Assembly: GCA_964422185.1 (NCBI GenBank)
Contig: CAYRAG010000001.1
Span: forward strand, 1 to 64,000
Source: CALXCT01 sp964422185
Lineage (GTDB): Bacteria > Bacillota > Clostridia > Oscillospirales > Oscillospiraceae
DNA length: 64,000 bases
Direction: 5' to 3'
Shown here: piece by piece, positions 52,964-62,705 of the stretch
How the letters are laid out: each line of letters opens with the position of its first letter
Position numbering within the stretch: position 1 is the first letter of the stretch
Program-made: the position numbers and the translations under genes
The notes under the pieces: generated by a model
What the model saw: only the letters and a program-made list of their open reading frames with translations
Told to the model about the DNA's origin: nothing
Databases searched by the model: none

Positions 52964-53102
52964 CAGGAAACCTGCCTGCCCGATCCCGGGAGGCGCACCC
53001 GGCCCGCCGGGCGGGAAAAGGTGCTTTTCTTTCTTTCCCGCCTGTGATATGATAGCACAAACAGGCGCTCCTCGCCGAATCCTGGAAGGGAGGGTGCCCG
53101 CC

Positions 53103-54059
53103 ATGAGCGAGCCCGTACTGTATGTCGTCGTTCCCTGTTACAATGAGGAAGAAGTCCTGCCGGAGACCTCCCGCAGACTGGGGGAGAAACTGTCCCAGCT
53201 GACGCGGGAGGGTGTGATCTCCCCCGACAGCAGGGTGATGTTCGTCAACGACGGCTCCAGGGACGCCACCTGGTCCATCATCTGTGATCTCCACGAGAGA
53301 GACCGCCGGTTCTCCGGGGTGGATCTGTCCCGGAACCGGGGCCACCAGAACGCGCTGCTGGCCGGGCTGATGACCGCCAGGGAGCGGGCGGATGTCGTCG
53401 TGTCCATGGACGCGGATCTCCAGGATGATATCAACGCCATGGACGAGATGCTGCGCAAGTACCGGGAGGGCTGCGACATTGTGTACGGCGTGCGCTCCAG
53501 CCGGACGAAGGACTCCTTCTTCAAGCGGGTGACCGCGGAGGGATTCTACCGCCTGATGAATCTGCTCGGCGCCAATGTCGTGTTCAACCACGCGGATTAC
53601 CGCCTCATGTCCAGGCGGGCGCTGGACGGTCTGGCGCAGTTTAAGGAGGTCAACCTGTTCCTCCGCGGCATTGTGCCCATGATCGGGTTCCGCACGGACA
53701 CCGTGGAATATGAGCGGGGAGAGCGCTTCGCCGGCGAGAGCAAGTACCCCCTGAAGAAGATGATCTCCTTCGCCGCGGAGGGGATCACCTCCCTGTCCGT
53801 CAAACCCATCCGGTTTATCGCCCTGCTGGGCTTTCTCATCTTCCTTGTGGCCATTGTCATGCTGATCTACTCCGTGATCCGCTGGGCGACCGGAGCCACC
53901 ATCCTCGGCTGGGCCAGCGTCATGTGCTCCGTGTGGGCCATCGGCGGCCTGATTCTGCTGTCGCTGGGCGTCATCGGGGAGTACATCAGCAAGATCTACC
54001 TGGAGACCAAGGGCAGGCCGCGCTTTTTGATCCGCGAGGTGCTGGACGATGAAGGATAA
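53103..54059 (+). CDS. GT2-family membrane glycosyltransferase (GtrB/DPM-like)
   Basis: A 318-residue polyprenyl-phosphate glycosyltransferase. The GT-A domain has VVVPCYNEEEVLPETS, the DxD-type MDADLQDD and RNRGHQNALLAG; two C-terminal membrane helices (IALLGFLIFLVAIVMLI and AIGGLILLSLGVIGEYI) anchor it. The following GtrA-like flippase overlaps it by 11 nt, the classic pair that makes and flips lipid-linked sugar. The start at 53103 follows GGAAGGGAGGG. Confidence 0.93.
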   Translation: MSEPVLYVVVPCYNEEEVLPETSRRLGEKLSQLTREGVISPDSRVMFVNDGSRDATWSIICDLHERDRRFSGVDLSRNRGHQNALLAGLMTARERADVVVSMDADLQDDINAMDEMLRKYREGCDIVYGVRSSRTKDSFFKRVTAEGFYRLMNLLGANVVFNHADYRLMSRRALDGLAQFKEVNLFLRGIVPMIGFRTDTVEYERGERFAGESKYPLKKMISFAAEGITSLSVKPIRFIALLGFLIFLVAIVMLIYSVIRWATGATILGWASVMCSVWAIGGLILLSLGVIGEYISKIYLETKGRPRFLIREVLDDEG

Positions 54060-54474
54060 GCTGATCCACAGCAGCTTCCTGCGCTTTCTGCTGGTGGGCG
54101 TGGGCAACACCCTGCTGTCCATGGTGATCATGTTCCTCCTGGAGGGGCTGGGATACTGGCCGTCCACGGCCATCGCCTACGCGGCGGGCGCGGTGATGAG
54201 TTTCTTCCTCAACCGGTATTTCACTTTCCACTCCGAGGAGGGCTTCGCCCGCTCCGCGGTCAAGTTCGCCGTGAATGTGGCCGTGTGCTATCTCATCGCC
54301 TACTCCCTGGCCCAGCCCATCGCCAGGTGGATCCTGAGCGGCACCGCGATCCCCGCGTTGTGGCAGGAGCGGCTGACCAAACTGGGCGGCATGGCGCTGT
54401 ATACTCTGCTCAACTACTTCGGGCAGCGCTTTTTCGCGTTCCGCCGCGGGCGGAACCGCGGCAACCCGGACTGA
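54049..54474 (+). CDS. GtrA family membrane protein
   Basis: A 141-residue four-helix membrane protein of the GtrA family, thought to flip bactoprenol-linked glucose or a related sugar. It begins with FLRFLLVGVGNTLLSMVIMF and has MSFFLNRYFTFHS, the conserved block, and YFGQRFFAFRRGR at the end. It overlaps the upstream GT2 gene and ends 177 nt before the Wadjet operon. Confidence 0.92.
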   Translation: MKDKLIHSSFLRFLLVGVGNTLLSMVIMFLLEGLGYWPSTAIAYAAGAVMSFFLNRYFTFHSEEGFARSAVKFAVNVAVCYLIAYSLAQPIARWILSGTAIPALWQERLTKLGGMALYTLLNYFGQRFFAFRRGRNRGNPD

Positions 54475-54651
54475 GCGCCCGTACCATGGAAATGCTCCGG
54501 TGCAGGCCGGGGGATCCGCCGTGCGGTTTCCCGGTGTCCCCGGGGCCGGACGCGCCGGGTATCCCCCGGTCTTTCCCGTAATGTGAAAAAATCCATACCG
54601 GCTCCCCGCACGGGGAGCCGGGCAGACTGTTCTTCCCAGGAGGCGGGGCTC

Positions 54652-56139
54652 ATGCTGCAGGCGGAGCTGTTAGAGAACATTACCGAGACGAAGTATCTCT
54701 CGGAAGACAAATTCATGGTCTACCGCACCATCATGCGCCTGTTCTATCTGGAAAACCAGAAGATGCACTACCAGATGGACCGGGATGCCATTCTCTCCCT
54801 GCTGCGGCAGCAGGCGGTCTTCGCGGACTACACGCCGGAGCAGCTGACGCTGGATCTGCAGCAGCTGGTGAAGTGGCGGAATCTGACCCCCATCCAGGAT
54901 CCCCGCAAGCCGAAGACCATCGCCGAGTTCAAGAACCGGCAGTTTCAGTACATGATGACGCAGACGGCCATTGAGGTGGAGCGGCTGACCATCACACTGG
55001 AAAACCTGTCCACCCGGCTGACCGGCCTCTCCGCCAGCCCGTTTCGCCGCATCCGGCAGGATCTCCTGCAGGTGTCCAGACTGGATGATATGAATTCCCG
55101 GGAGATCAACGCCTGGTGGCAGGATCTCCAGGAGGACTTCCAGCGCCTGAGCCAGAATCACCAGGACTACCTCAGAAACTTCTACGGGCCCAGCGCCGAG
55201 ATGCGGATGCAGGCGGTGGAGTTTATCTCCTACAAGCAGCAGCTTGTGCGCTACCTCGAGGAGTTCATCCAGGATCTCCAGCACAGCGCCGCGCAGATCG
55301 CCGCGGAGCTGGAGAAGATCCCGCCTGAGCAGGTGGATCACATGATTGACCTGGTGCAGAAGAGCGAGCTGGAGGTGCCCCACCCCCAGCTGGAGCAGAA
55401 TGAGAACTGGAAAGAGGATCTGCGCACCCGCTGCCGCGGCGTGTGGCAGTCCCTGTCCGACTGGTTCCTGGGCAGCGGCGCGGTGGCGCGGCAGGTGCTG
55501 GATGTCACCAACGAGGTGATCCGCAGAGCGGTGCAGAACGCCGCCCTGCTGGTTCAGATGGAGAACATGGGCGTGAGCAACAAGGCGGAGCTGCAGCACC
55601 TGCTCCACCTGTTCGCCGGGTGCGAAAATGTGGAGGAGTCCCACCGGCTCTCCGCCCTCGTCTTCGGCGCCCAGCAGGCCAGGCACTACACCCTTGACCT
55701 GCCCCGGGAGTCCGACCGGATTGATCAGAGCCCCTACGAGGAGCCCGCCATGGAGTTCCGGCTGCAGCCCAGAACCCGTGCGTACCGGCCCCGGATAGAC
55801 CGGACCGGGTTCCGGGACAAAACCGCGGAGAAGGCGGCGCAGCGCCAGAAAGTGCTGGAGGAAAAGCTGGCGCTGCAAAACGAGATTATGGCCTGCGTCC
55901 GGGACGGTATGCTGGATCTCAGCGCCCTGGATCACCCGATTTCCCCCGCGGTGCGCAATGCCATCCTCAACTGGATCAGCCTGGCGAATCTGAGCCCGGA
56001 TCGGCGCGGGCAGACGGAATACGGCCAGACCTATACGGTGGAGACCCGGGGGGAACAGCCGTGCAGGCTCCAGTGCACGGACGGGGTGCTGACCATGCCC
56101 GCTTATGTCCTTGTCTTCGAGGAGGCAGCCCATGTATGA
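54652..56139 (+). CDS. jetA: Wadjet type II JetA (DUF2397/TIGR02677)
   Basis: The kleisin-like subunit of a Wadjet condensin. The 495-residue protein has the family's N-terminal winged-helix region (YLSEDKFMVYRTIMRLFYLEN, then DLQQLVKWRNLTPIQDPR), a long helical middle (about 110-330) and a C-terminal RTRAYRPRIDRTGF stretch. AGGAGG lies 8 nt before the ATG at 54652. The gene order jetA-jetB-jetC-jetD and all lengths match type II Wadjet. The assignment is by family resemblance; kleisin identity is known for the family, not shown here. Confidence 0.9.
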   Translation: MLQAELLENITETKYLSEDKFMVYRTIMRLFYLENQKMHYQMDRDAILSLLRQQAVFADYTPEQLTLDLQQLVKWRNLTPIQDPRKPKTIAEFKNRQFQYMMTQTAIEVERLTITLENLSTRLTGLSASPFRRIRQDLLQVSRLDDMNSREINAWWQDLQEDFQRLSQNHQDYLRNFYGPSAEMRMQAVEFISYKQQLVRYLEEFIQDLQHSAAQIAAELEKIPPEQVDHMIDLVQKSELEVPHPQLEQNENWKEDLRTRCRGVWQSLSDWFLGSGAVARQVLDVTNEVIRRAVQNAALLVQMENMGVSNKAELQHLLHLFAGCENVEESHRLSALVFGAQQARHYTLDLPRESDRIDQSPYEEPAMEFRLQPRTRAYRPRIDRTGFRDKTAEKAAQRQKVLEEKLALQNEIMACVRDGMLDLSALDHPISPAVRNAILNWISLANLSPDRRGQTEYGQTYTVETRGEQPCRLQCTDGVLTMPAYVLVFEEAAHV

Positions 56140-57301
56140 GTTTCGCGCCCTTCTGGACCGGTTCTGGGTCACCCGATCCGGGAACCGGGATCTGTATCTG
56201 ACCCTGAAGCGGCTGAGCCCGGACTACCGCCGGGTGGTCAACGAGTTTCTCGGCTGGAACCTCATCGTCAACGAATCCGTGGTCAAGCTGGAAAAAGTGC
56301 CGCCAAAGGCCATGTCCTGGATGGGCATCCAGGAGTTTCAGGAGCCGCTGGACTACTGCCTGCTCTGCGCGCTGCTGCTGTATCTGGCCGATCTGGACGA
56401 CGGCGCGCCGTTTCTTCTCTCGGATCTGACCCGGGCGATTGAGACTTTCCTGGCGGATGTCATGCCCGTGGACTGGACCCGGTTCCCGCACCGCAAGGCG
56501 CTGGTCCGGGTGTTGCAGTACGCCCAGACCATGGGTCTGGTTCTGGTCTGCGACGGGGACAGCTCCGCGTTCGGCAGCGACCGGGAGCAGGAGGTGCTCT
56601 ATGAGAACACCGGGCTGTCCCGGCACTTCCCCGTCCACTTCGGCAGGGATATCATGCGCTGCCAGTCCGTTGAGGATTTCGAGGCGCTGTTCCAGGAGGG
56701 CGAGGGGAAAGAGGCCGAGCGGCGCCAGCGCGCCCAGCGCGTCTACCGCCAGCTGACCCTGTGCCCCGCCCTGTACTGGTCTGAGCGCACCCGGAGCGAC
56801 TACGAGTACCTGAAAAATCAGCGGCGCTTCCTCAACGCGAATCTCGACCGCTATCTGGGCGGCGAGCTGCAGGTCCATCAGAACGGCGCCTTTTTCCTCC
56901 TCCTCAGCGGAGAGCACAGCGGGCTCGTCTACCCCGGAACCAGGGCGCTGTCTGATGTCGCCCTGCTGCTGTGCGCCCAGCTGCGGGAGAAAATCCTCTC
57001 CGGCGTCTATCCCCGGCAGGAGGACGACACGGTGATTCTGACCCGCCGGGAGTTCCGCCGGGAGATCGAGTCGTGCCGGGAGCGCACGGGAAACGGCTGG
57101 GGCGCCGAGCTGCGCAAGATGACCCTGGAGCAGGTCTCCCGGGATCTGACCGCCTACATGGCGGACTGGATGCTTCTGGAGCCGCGGGACGATGACATTG
57201 TCCTGCTGAGCGCGGCGGGTAAACTGGTCGGGAGCTACCCGGACTCCTGGCAGAATAAACTGGAGGAGGTGGAGCAGGATGTCGCGCTGGAAGATGAATA
57301 A
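56132..57301 (+). CDS. jetB: Wadjet type II JetB (DUF2398/TIGR02678)
   Basis: The KITE-like subunit that bridges kleisin and SMC heads. The 389-residue protein opens with YEFRALLDRFWVTRSGNRDL, has NEFLGWNLIVNESVVKLEK and the LVRVLQYAQTMGLVLVCDGD winged-helix block. The start at 56132 follows GAGGAGG and overlaps jetA by 8 nt. It overlaps jetC by 23 nt. Confidence 0.9.
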   Translation: MYEFRALLDRFWVTRSGNRDLYLTLKRLSPDYRRVVNEFLGWNLIVNESVVKLEKVPPKAMSWMGIQEFQEPLDYCLLCALLLYLADLDDGAPFLLSDLTRAIETFLADVMPVDWTRFPHRKALVRVLQYAQTMGLVLVCDGDSSAFGSDREQEVLYENTGLSRHFPVHFGRDIMRCQSVEDFEALFQEGEGKEAERRQRAQRVYRQLTLCPALYWSERTRSDYEYLKNQRRFLNANLDRYLGGELQVHQNGAFFLLLSGEHSGLVYPGTRALSDVALLLCAQLREKILSGVYPRQEDDTVILTRREFRREIESCRERTGNGWGAELRKMTLEQVSRDLTAYMADWMLLEPRDDDIVLLSAAGKLVGSYPDSWQNKLEEVEQDVALEDE

Positions 57302-60300
57302 GCTGGGCTTTGTCAATTTCTGGCTCTATGATGCGGAGGAATTCCCCCTCCACGACGGCCATATCCTGCTGCGGGGTACCAACGCGACGGGCAAATCCAT
57401 CACGACACAGAGCTTCATCCCGTTCATCCTGGACGGGGACAAGCGGCCGGAGCGGCTGGATCCGTTCGGCTCCAGAGAGCGGAAGATGGATTACTACCTC
57501 CTGGGCAACAACGATCTGGAGGAGTCCACCGGCTACCTCTATCTGGAGTTCCGCAAGCCGGACGCGGAGGAGTACCGCACCATCGGCGTGGGGATGCGGG
57601 CGCAGCGCGGAAAGGGCATCGACTTCTGGGGCTTCTGCCTGAACGACGGCCGGAGAATCGGCCCGGACGGTCTGATGCTCTACGACAGGGTCGGCGACCA
57701 GCTGCTGCCCGTGGGCAAGCGGAAGCTGCGCGGCCTCATTGACAGCCCGGACTGCTGGGCGGAGAGCCAGACCAGGTACAAGGAGATGGTCAACCGGCAG
57801 ATCTTCGGCTTTGAGGACATCCGCCAGTTCGATCAGCTGGTCAACATCCTCATCCAGGTCCGGGCCCCGAAGCTGTCCAAGGACTTCCGGCCCTCCCGGA
57901 TCCGGGAGATCCTCAACGACTCCCTCCAGGTTCTGACGGACGACGATCTGTCCGCCATGGTCACCACCATGGAGCAGATGGATTCCCTGGAGGATACCCT
58001 CCACGGGTACCAGACCTCCATGCAGGCGTCCCGGACCATCCGGAATGAGTACAACCGATACAACCAGTACATTCTGGGGAAAAAAGGCGAGGCATACCTG
58101 GCCGCCCTGGAGAAAACCCGGAGCGCCGACCAGAAACTCCGCAGCGCGGAGCGGCAGCGATCCGAACTGGAGGAGGAGCGCGGGCGGCAGGAGACGCGGG
58201 AGCGGGAATCCGGGCAGCGTCTGGAACAGGCCAGGGCGAAACGCGCCTCCATGGGGGAGGACACCCTGTCCGCCAAGCGGGATCAGCTCCAGGCGGAGCT
58301 GGAGCGGTGCGGCGTGCTGGAACGGCAGCTGTCGGAGAGCGAGGATCAGATCCGGAGAATGGAGGACGGCGTCGCCGAGCGGGAGGTCAGGCTGAGCGGG
58401 CTGGCCGCGGATTGCGACAACGCCGCCGCCCGGATGCGCCAGTTCCTCCGGGATCTGGACGACGCAAACGGGATTTTGCTCCTGGATCCGGAGCACGGAC
58501 AGTATGCCCGTGCGCTGCGGGAGGAGCGGAGCGGGGACTTCCGGGAGGCCGTGCTGGCCGCCCTGAACCAGCGGGGCAAACAGATCCGGGATGTCCTGGA
58601 GTGCCTGAAGCATGCCGCGGAGGCCAGGGAAAAATACGACAGCGCCTGCGAGCTTCTGGACCGGGCGGAGGAGACGCTCCGGCAGAAAGACATCCTCGTC
58701 CGGAACGCCCAGGATCAGGAGCGGGAGGAGCGCGACAGACTCCTGGAGGATTTCACCCGCTGGCGGGACGCAAGCACCGTACTCTGGTTCCCTCAGGATG
58801 TCTGGCTCGGCATCCGGCGGGCGCTGGCCGCCTACCGGGACAGCGCGGACTGGAGCGCCATCCGCAACCAGGCGGACGAGCGCACCAGAGTCCGGGAGTC
58901 TGAGCTGACCGCGGAGAAATTCCGTGCGGAGAACACCCTGAAGGGCCTGAAAGATGAGCAGGCGGATCTGGAGACCCAGCTGAAGCAGATCCGGGAGCGC
59001 CCGGATCCGGTGCCGCCCCGGCGGGATCAGATATCGGCCACCCGCTTCCAGCTTGTCATGCGCGGCATCCCATGTGCGCCGTTCTATGAGCTGGTGGATT
59101 TCGCGCCCGGCCTGAGCCAGGAGGAGAAAGACCTGCTGGAGGCCCAGCTCATGGACGCCGGGATTCTGGACGCCCTGATCGTGCCGGAGGAGCATCTGCC
59201 GGAGATCCGGGAGTTTCTGGAGGAGTATCCTGATCGGTTCCTTCTCCCCGGACCGGCGGTCCGCAGCCCCCTGACCGGGATCGTTCCGGACGGGACAGGC
59301 CGGTTTGCCGGCGAGGTGGAGGCCTGCCTGCGCTCCATCTCCCAGGCGGATCCGGACGACGAGACCGCCATCCTCCCGGACGGCTCTTTCCGCTGCGGCG
59401 TGATTCGCGGCCGCAGTGTGGCGGAGAGCCCGGCGGGCTATGTGGGCGCGGCCGCCCGCGAGGAGAACCGCCAGCGGCAGATCCGGAAGCTGGAGTCGCA
59501 GCTGGAGTCGCTCTCTGAGAAGATCAGCGCCGCCCAGTCCGAGGCGGACTGGTTCAACCAGAATCTGGCCGCCCTGAAAGAGGAGCGCGGCAGAATGCCC
59601 AACGCCGAGGATCTGGATCAGGCGCTGTCCATGCTGAGCGAGGCGAACCGGGAATACCAGCTGGCGTCGCAGGAGCGGGATCGCCAGCTCGCCGCGGAGC
59701 GTGCGGCGAAACAGGATCTGGACACCTGGGAGGAGAAGTGCCGCACCGGCAGCGCCGGTCTGCCCTACCAGCGGGATATCCCGTCCTATGAGGAGGCGGA
59801 CGGCGCCGCGGAACAATACCGGCATATCCTGTACGACCTGGACAGCAGCCGCCAGAAACTGGAGTCCTGCCGCCGGGCCAGAGAGGAACTGGACGGAATC
59901 ATCGCCGATCAGCGCGATCAGATCGCCTCCCGCAGACGGGACAGCGAGTCCACCCGAACCATGCTGCTGTCCAGCCGGGCGTCCGCCGACGCGCTGCAGG
60001 CGTTTCTGGATCTCCCGGAAAACCAGGAGCGCACCCGCCGTCTGGCGGAACTGGAGGAGGAGATCCGGCTCCAGGATCAGGAGAACCGGGAGGCGCACAC
60101 CGCGTGCGCCCGCCTGGAGGAGCAGATCCGCGGCAGCGAGGCGCAGATCCGCGAGCGGAAAGATCAGAAGACCAGCGCCGTGCTGGAGGAGCAGGATCTG
60201 GAGGCGTATTTCCGGGAGGATCTGGAGCTTGGCTTCTCCGGTCTGGACGAGACGCTCAGCCTGGAGGAGCGGGCGAAGCGGGCGGCGGACAGCATTCCCG

Positions 60301-61331
60301 CCGCGGATCGGGAGCGCTCCCCGGAGCACATGAGCGACGCGCTGCAGAACAACTTCCAGAAGCAGAACAACAGCCTGCTGCAGTACCACCCGGAGCTCAG
60401 GCTGACCTTTGACGCCTCCGCACGGCCGGGCCAGCTGCGCCAGCGGTACTGCATCTACCTGAAAAAAGGCGGGCGGGAGCTGTCCCTCTACGGCTTCATC
60501 CAGTCGCTTCAGGACGATATTGACTCCACCGGCGCCATCCTGGAGGAGCGGGACCGGGAGCTGTTTGAGAACATCCTGACGGAGACCATCAGCCACAAGC
60601 TGCGCAACCGCATTGAGGAGAGCGCCCAGTGGACGCGCAGCATGACCGCCCTGATGTCCACACTCACCACCTCGATGGGTCTGACCTTCAGTCTGGACTG
60701 GAAAGAGCGCAAGTCGGAGAGCGAGGGGGAACTGGATACCGCCAGCCTCGTCACGCTGCTCAACAAGGATCGCGCACTGCTCACCGCGGAGGACAGCCAA
60801 AAAGTCTCCGCCCACTTCCGCAACAAACTCAAGCGGGCGCGGGAGGAGGCCCACTTAAACGATCTGTCCGTCAACTACGCGGATCTGATCCGGTCTGTCC
60901 TGGACTACCGGAACTGGTACGAGTTCATCCTGTACTACCGGCACGCGGACGGGAAAAAGCAGGAGCTGACGGATTCGGCGTTCAACACATTCAGCGGCGG
61001 CGAGAAAGCCATGGCCATGTATGTGCCGCTGTTCGCCGCGGTCTCCGCGCAGTACCGGAAAGCCTCCCCCTCCTGTCCCCTGCTGCTCGCCCTGGATGAG
61101 GCGTTTGCCGGCGTGGACGACCAGAATGTCAGCGCCATGTTTGATCTGATGGCTTTCCTGGACTTCGACTACATCCTCAACTCCCAGAGCCTGTGGTGCG
61201 CCTATGCCAATGTGGCCGACCTGGATATCGCCGAGCTGATCCACCCGGCCGGCACCTCCGTCATCACGGTTCTCCGCTACCACTGGAACGGAAATCAGCG
61301 GACTGTGGAGGACAGCGCAGATGAGCAGTGA
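57279..61331 (+). CDS. jetC: Wadjet type II JetC, SMC-like ATPase (TIGR02680)
   Basis: The 1350-residue MukB/SMC-like motor that extrudes DNA loops. Walker A LLRGTNATGKS with K39 near the start, two very long charged coiled coils (about 270-560 and 690-1030) around a hinge-like part, then the signature FSGGEKAMAMYVPLF at 1238 and Walker B CPLLLALDEAFAGVD with D1273-E1274. All ATPase motifs are intact. The C-terminal lobe ends in NVADLDIAELIHPAG. Overlaps with both neighbours indicate stoichiometric expression. Confidence 0.94.
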   Translation: MSRWKMNKLGFVNFWLYDAEEFPLHDGHILLRGTNATGKSITTQSFIPFILDGDKRPERLDPFGSRERKMDYYLLGNNDLEESTGYLYLEFRKPDAEEYRTIGVGMRAQRGKGIDFWGFCLNDGRRIGPDGLMLYDRVGDQLLPVGKRKLRGLIDSPDCWAESQTRYKEMVNRQIFGFEDIRQFDQLVNILIQVRAPKLSKDFRPSRIREILNDSLQVLTDDDLSAMVTTMEQMDSLEDTLHGYQTSMQASRTIRNEYNRYNQYILGKKGEAYLAALEKTRSADQKLRSAERQRSELEEERGRQETRERESGQRLEQARAKRASMGEDTLSAKRDQLQAELERCGVLERQLSESEDQIRRMEDGVAEREVRLSGLAADCDNAAARMRQFLRDLDDANGILLLDPEHGQYARALREERSGDFREAVLAALNQRGKQIRDVLECLKHAAEAREKYDSACELLDRAEETLRQKDILVRNAQDQEREERDRLLEDFTRWRDASTVLWFPQDVWLGIRRALAAYRDSADWSAIRNQADERTRVRESELTAEKFRAENTLKGLKDEQADLETQLKQIRERPDPVPPRRDQISATRFQLVMRGIPCAPFYELVDFAPGLSQEEKDLLEAQLMDAGILDALIVPEEHLPEIREFLEEYPDRFLLPGPAVRSPLTGIVPDGTGRFAGEVEACLRSISQADPDDETAILPDGSFRCGVIRGRSVAESPAGYVGAAAREENRQRQIRKLESQLESLSEKISAAQSEADWFNQNLAALKEERGRMPNAEDLDQALSMLSEANREYQLASQERDRQLAAERAAKQDLDTWEEKCRTGSAGLPYQRDIPSYEEADGAAEQYRHILYDLDSSRQKLESCRRAREELDGIIADQRDQIASRRRDSESTRTMLLSSRASADALQAFLDLPENQERTRRLAELEEEIRLQDQENREAHTACARLEEQIRGSEAQIRERKDQKTSAVLEEQDLEAYFREDLELGFSGLDETLSLEERAKRAADSIPAADRERSPEHMSDALQNNFQKQNNSLLQYHPELRLTFDASARPGQLRQRYCIYLKKGGRELSLYGFIQSLQDDIDSTGAILEERDRELFENILTETISHKLRNRIEESAQWTRSMTALMSTLTTSMGLTFSLDWKERKSESEGELDTASLVTLLNKDRALLTAEDSQKVSAHFRNKLKRAREEAHLNDLSVNYADLIRSVLDYRNWYEFILYYRHADGKKQELTDSAFNTFSGGEKAMAMYVPLFAAVSAQYRKASPSCPLLLALDEAFAGVDDQNVSAMFDLMAFLDFDYILNSQSLWCAYANVADLDIAELIHPAGTSVITVLRYHWNGNQRTVEDSADEQ

Positions 61332-62610
61332 GGCGCGCGAGTGCGCGGAGTACTTCCGGTCGCGGCCGGAGTTTCAGCGGATTCTGGAGGAACTGCGAAA
61401 GAAGTACCAGCGCTACGGCCGGTGCGCGGGGATCGTCTGTCTGGAGGACGCCACCCGGGAGGAGTGCGAGGCCGCACGGAGCATCTTCGGGAGATCGTTC
61501 ACCCCGCCGCTCCGCTTTAAAACCGCCGACTTTGAGCGCTCGCTTCAGCAGACGGTATTTCACGATGTCTCCCTTCGGGAGGTGCTGGAGCTCTATTTCG
61601 GCGCGGAGATCCAGACCCGGAAGCAGGCGCGGCAGCTCCGGGAGAATCAGTTCTCCGATCTGCTGCGCCGCCTGAGGGAACAGGTCACGGACGATGCGTG
61701 TCTCGCCTGGCTGGATACCCTGGGAGAGAGCGGAAGCGGAGCCGGCAGCCTGATCCGCAGAGCGGCGGCGGAGGATCCGGAACAGACCGAACGGCAGGTC
61801 CTGCAGGCCTGTCAGGCCGTTCAGCTGTTACATCAGCAGGACACGCCGGCTGTCCGCCTGGCGGTGCTCAGTGCGCGGGCCACGACGGATCCGCACGCGC
61901 TGGACGGCGGCACGCTCAGCGGCAAGCTGTTTCTCTACCTGCTCGCGTTCCGGGCGGGCAGAGAGTACCCGGCGGGGGCGGAGCAGAGAGACCGCCTGTA
62001 CTTTGACAGCGGGATCCTGTGCGACAGCATCTCCAGCCTGGTCAGCCAGACGGGCCTCATCCTGGATCTGGAGCAGGGCGAGCATCCCGCCTACCGGCTG
62101 CTGCGGGAGCGGCATGAGATCTGCACCCTGTCCCTGGCCGCCCTGACCGGGCTCTCCGGGGTGCGCAGCCCGTCCGGCCGGGTCTATATTGTGGAGAACG
62201 AGATGGTCTTCACGCAGCTTTGCGACCAGTCCGCCGTCTTCCACTCCCCCCTGATCTGCACCTCCGGCCAGCCCTCGGTGGCCGCGCTGCGGCTGCTGGA
62301 TCTGCTCGCGGCGGATCAGACGCGGCTGTACTACTCCGGGGACTTTGACGGGAAAGGGCTTTCCATCGCGGCCCAGCTGTGGATCCGCTATCCCGGCCTG
62401 CTCCGGCCGTGGCGTCTCACGCCGGAGGACTACGCCGGGTGCCGGTCCACCGTCCCGCTGGGCGAGGCCAGCCGGAGCCTGCTGCAGGGCTGCGCCGGCA
62501 CGGCGCTGGAGGACACGGCGGCCGCCGTAGAGGACGGCGGATATGTGGGGTACCAGGAGCTGCTGATCCCGGCGCTGGAGGCGGATCTGACCCGGCCCCC
62601 CGAGCCTTAG
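61321..62610 (+). CDS. jetD: Wadjet type II JetD, Toprim nuclease (DUF2399/TIGR02679)
   Basis: The nuclease subunit that cuts circular DNA after loop extrusion stalls. The 429-residue protein has an N-terminal helical arm (about 1-200) and a C-terminal Toprim domain: the Glu motif VYIVENEMVF (E292), then YYSGDFDGKGL with D341 and D343. All metal ligands are present, so the nuclease should be active. Its ATG lies 11 nt before the end of jetC. A strong terminator closes the operon. Confidence 0.92.
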   Translation: MSSEARECAEYFRSRPEFQRILEELRKKYQRYGRCAGIVCLEDATREECEAARSIFGRSFTPPLRFKTADFERSLQQTVFHDVSLREVLELYFGAEIQTRKQARQLRENQFSDLLRRLREQVTDDACLAWLDTLGESGSGAGSLIRRAAAEDPEQTERQVLQACQAVQLLHQQDTPAVRLAVLSARATTDPHALDGGTLSGKLFLYLLAFRAGREYPAGAEQRDRLYFDSGILCDSISSLVSQTGLILDLEQGEHPAYRLLRERHEICTLSLAALTGLSGVRSPSGRVYIVENEMVFTQLCDQSAVFHSPLICTSGQPSVAALRLLDLLAADQTRLYYSGDFDGKGLSIAAQLWIRYPGLLRPWRLTPEDYAGCRSTVPLGEASRSLLQGCAGTALEDTAAAVEDGGYVGYQELLIPALEADLTRPPEP

Positions 62611-62622
62611 CGATCAAAATGA

Positions 62623-62657
62623 CCGGCTGCCGCGGTCTGCGGCAGCCGGCTTTTTTG
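62623..62657 (+). terminator. Terminator after jetD
   Basis: An 11-bp perfect stem CCGGCTGCCGC/GCGGCAGCCGG with a five-base loop, then CTTTTTTG. Confidence 0.88.
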
Positions 62658-62705
62658 ATCTCCGGACTTAAAACTGCGGGGTCTGGGCACGGAAGAACCG
62701 CAGCC

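Noticed and set aside
56904..60854. A 1316-codon open frame antisense to jetC, and similar long antisense frames at 784-2406, 7219-8835, 21293-24148 and 26658-28817
   Set aside because: They mirror genes with clear conserved motifs, have His/Gln/Arg/Gly-rich composition typical of antisense frames in GC-rich DNA, and lack ribosome sites.
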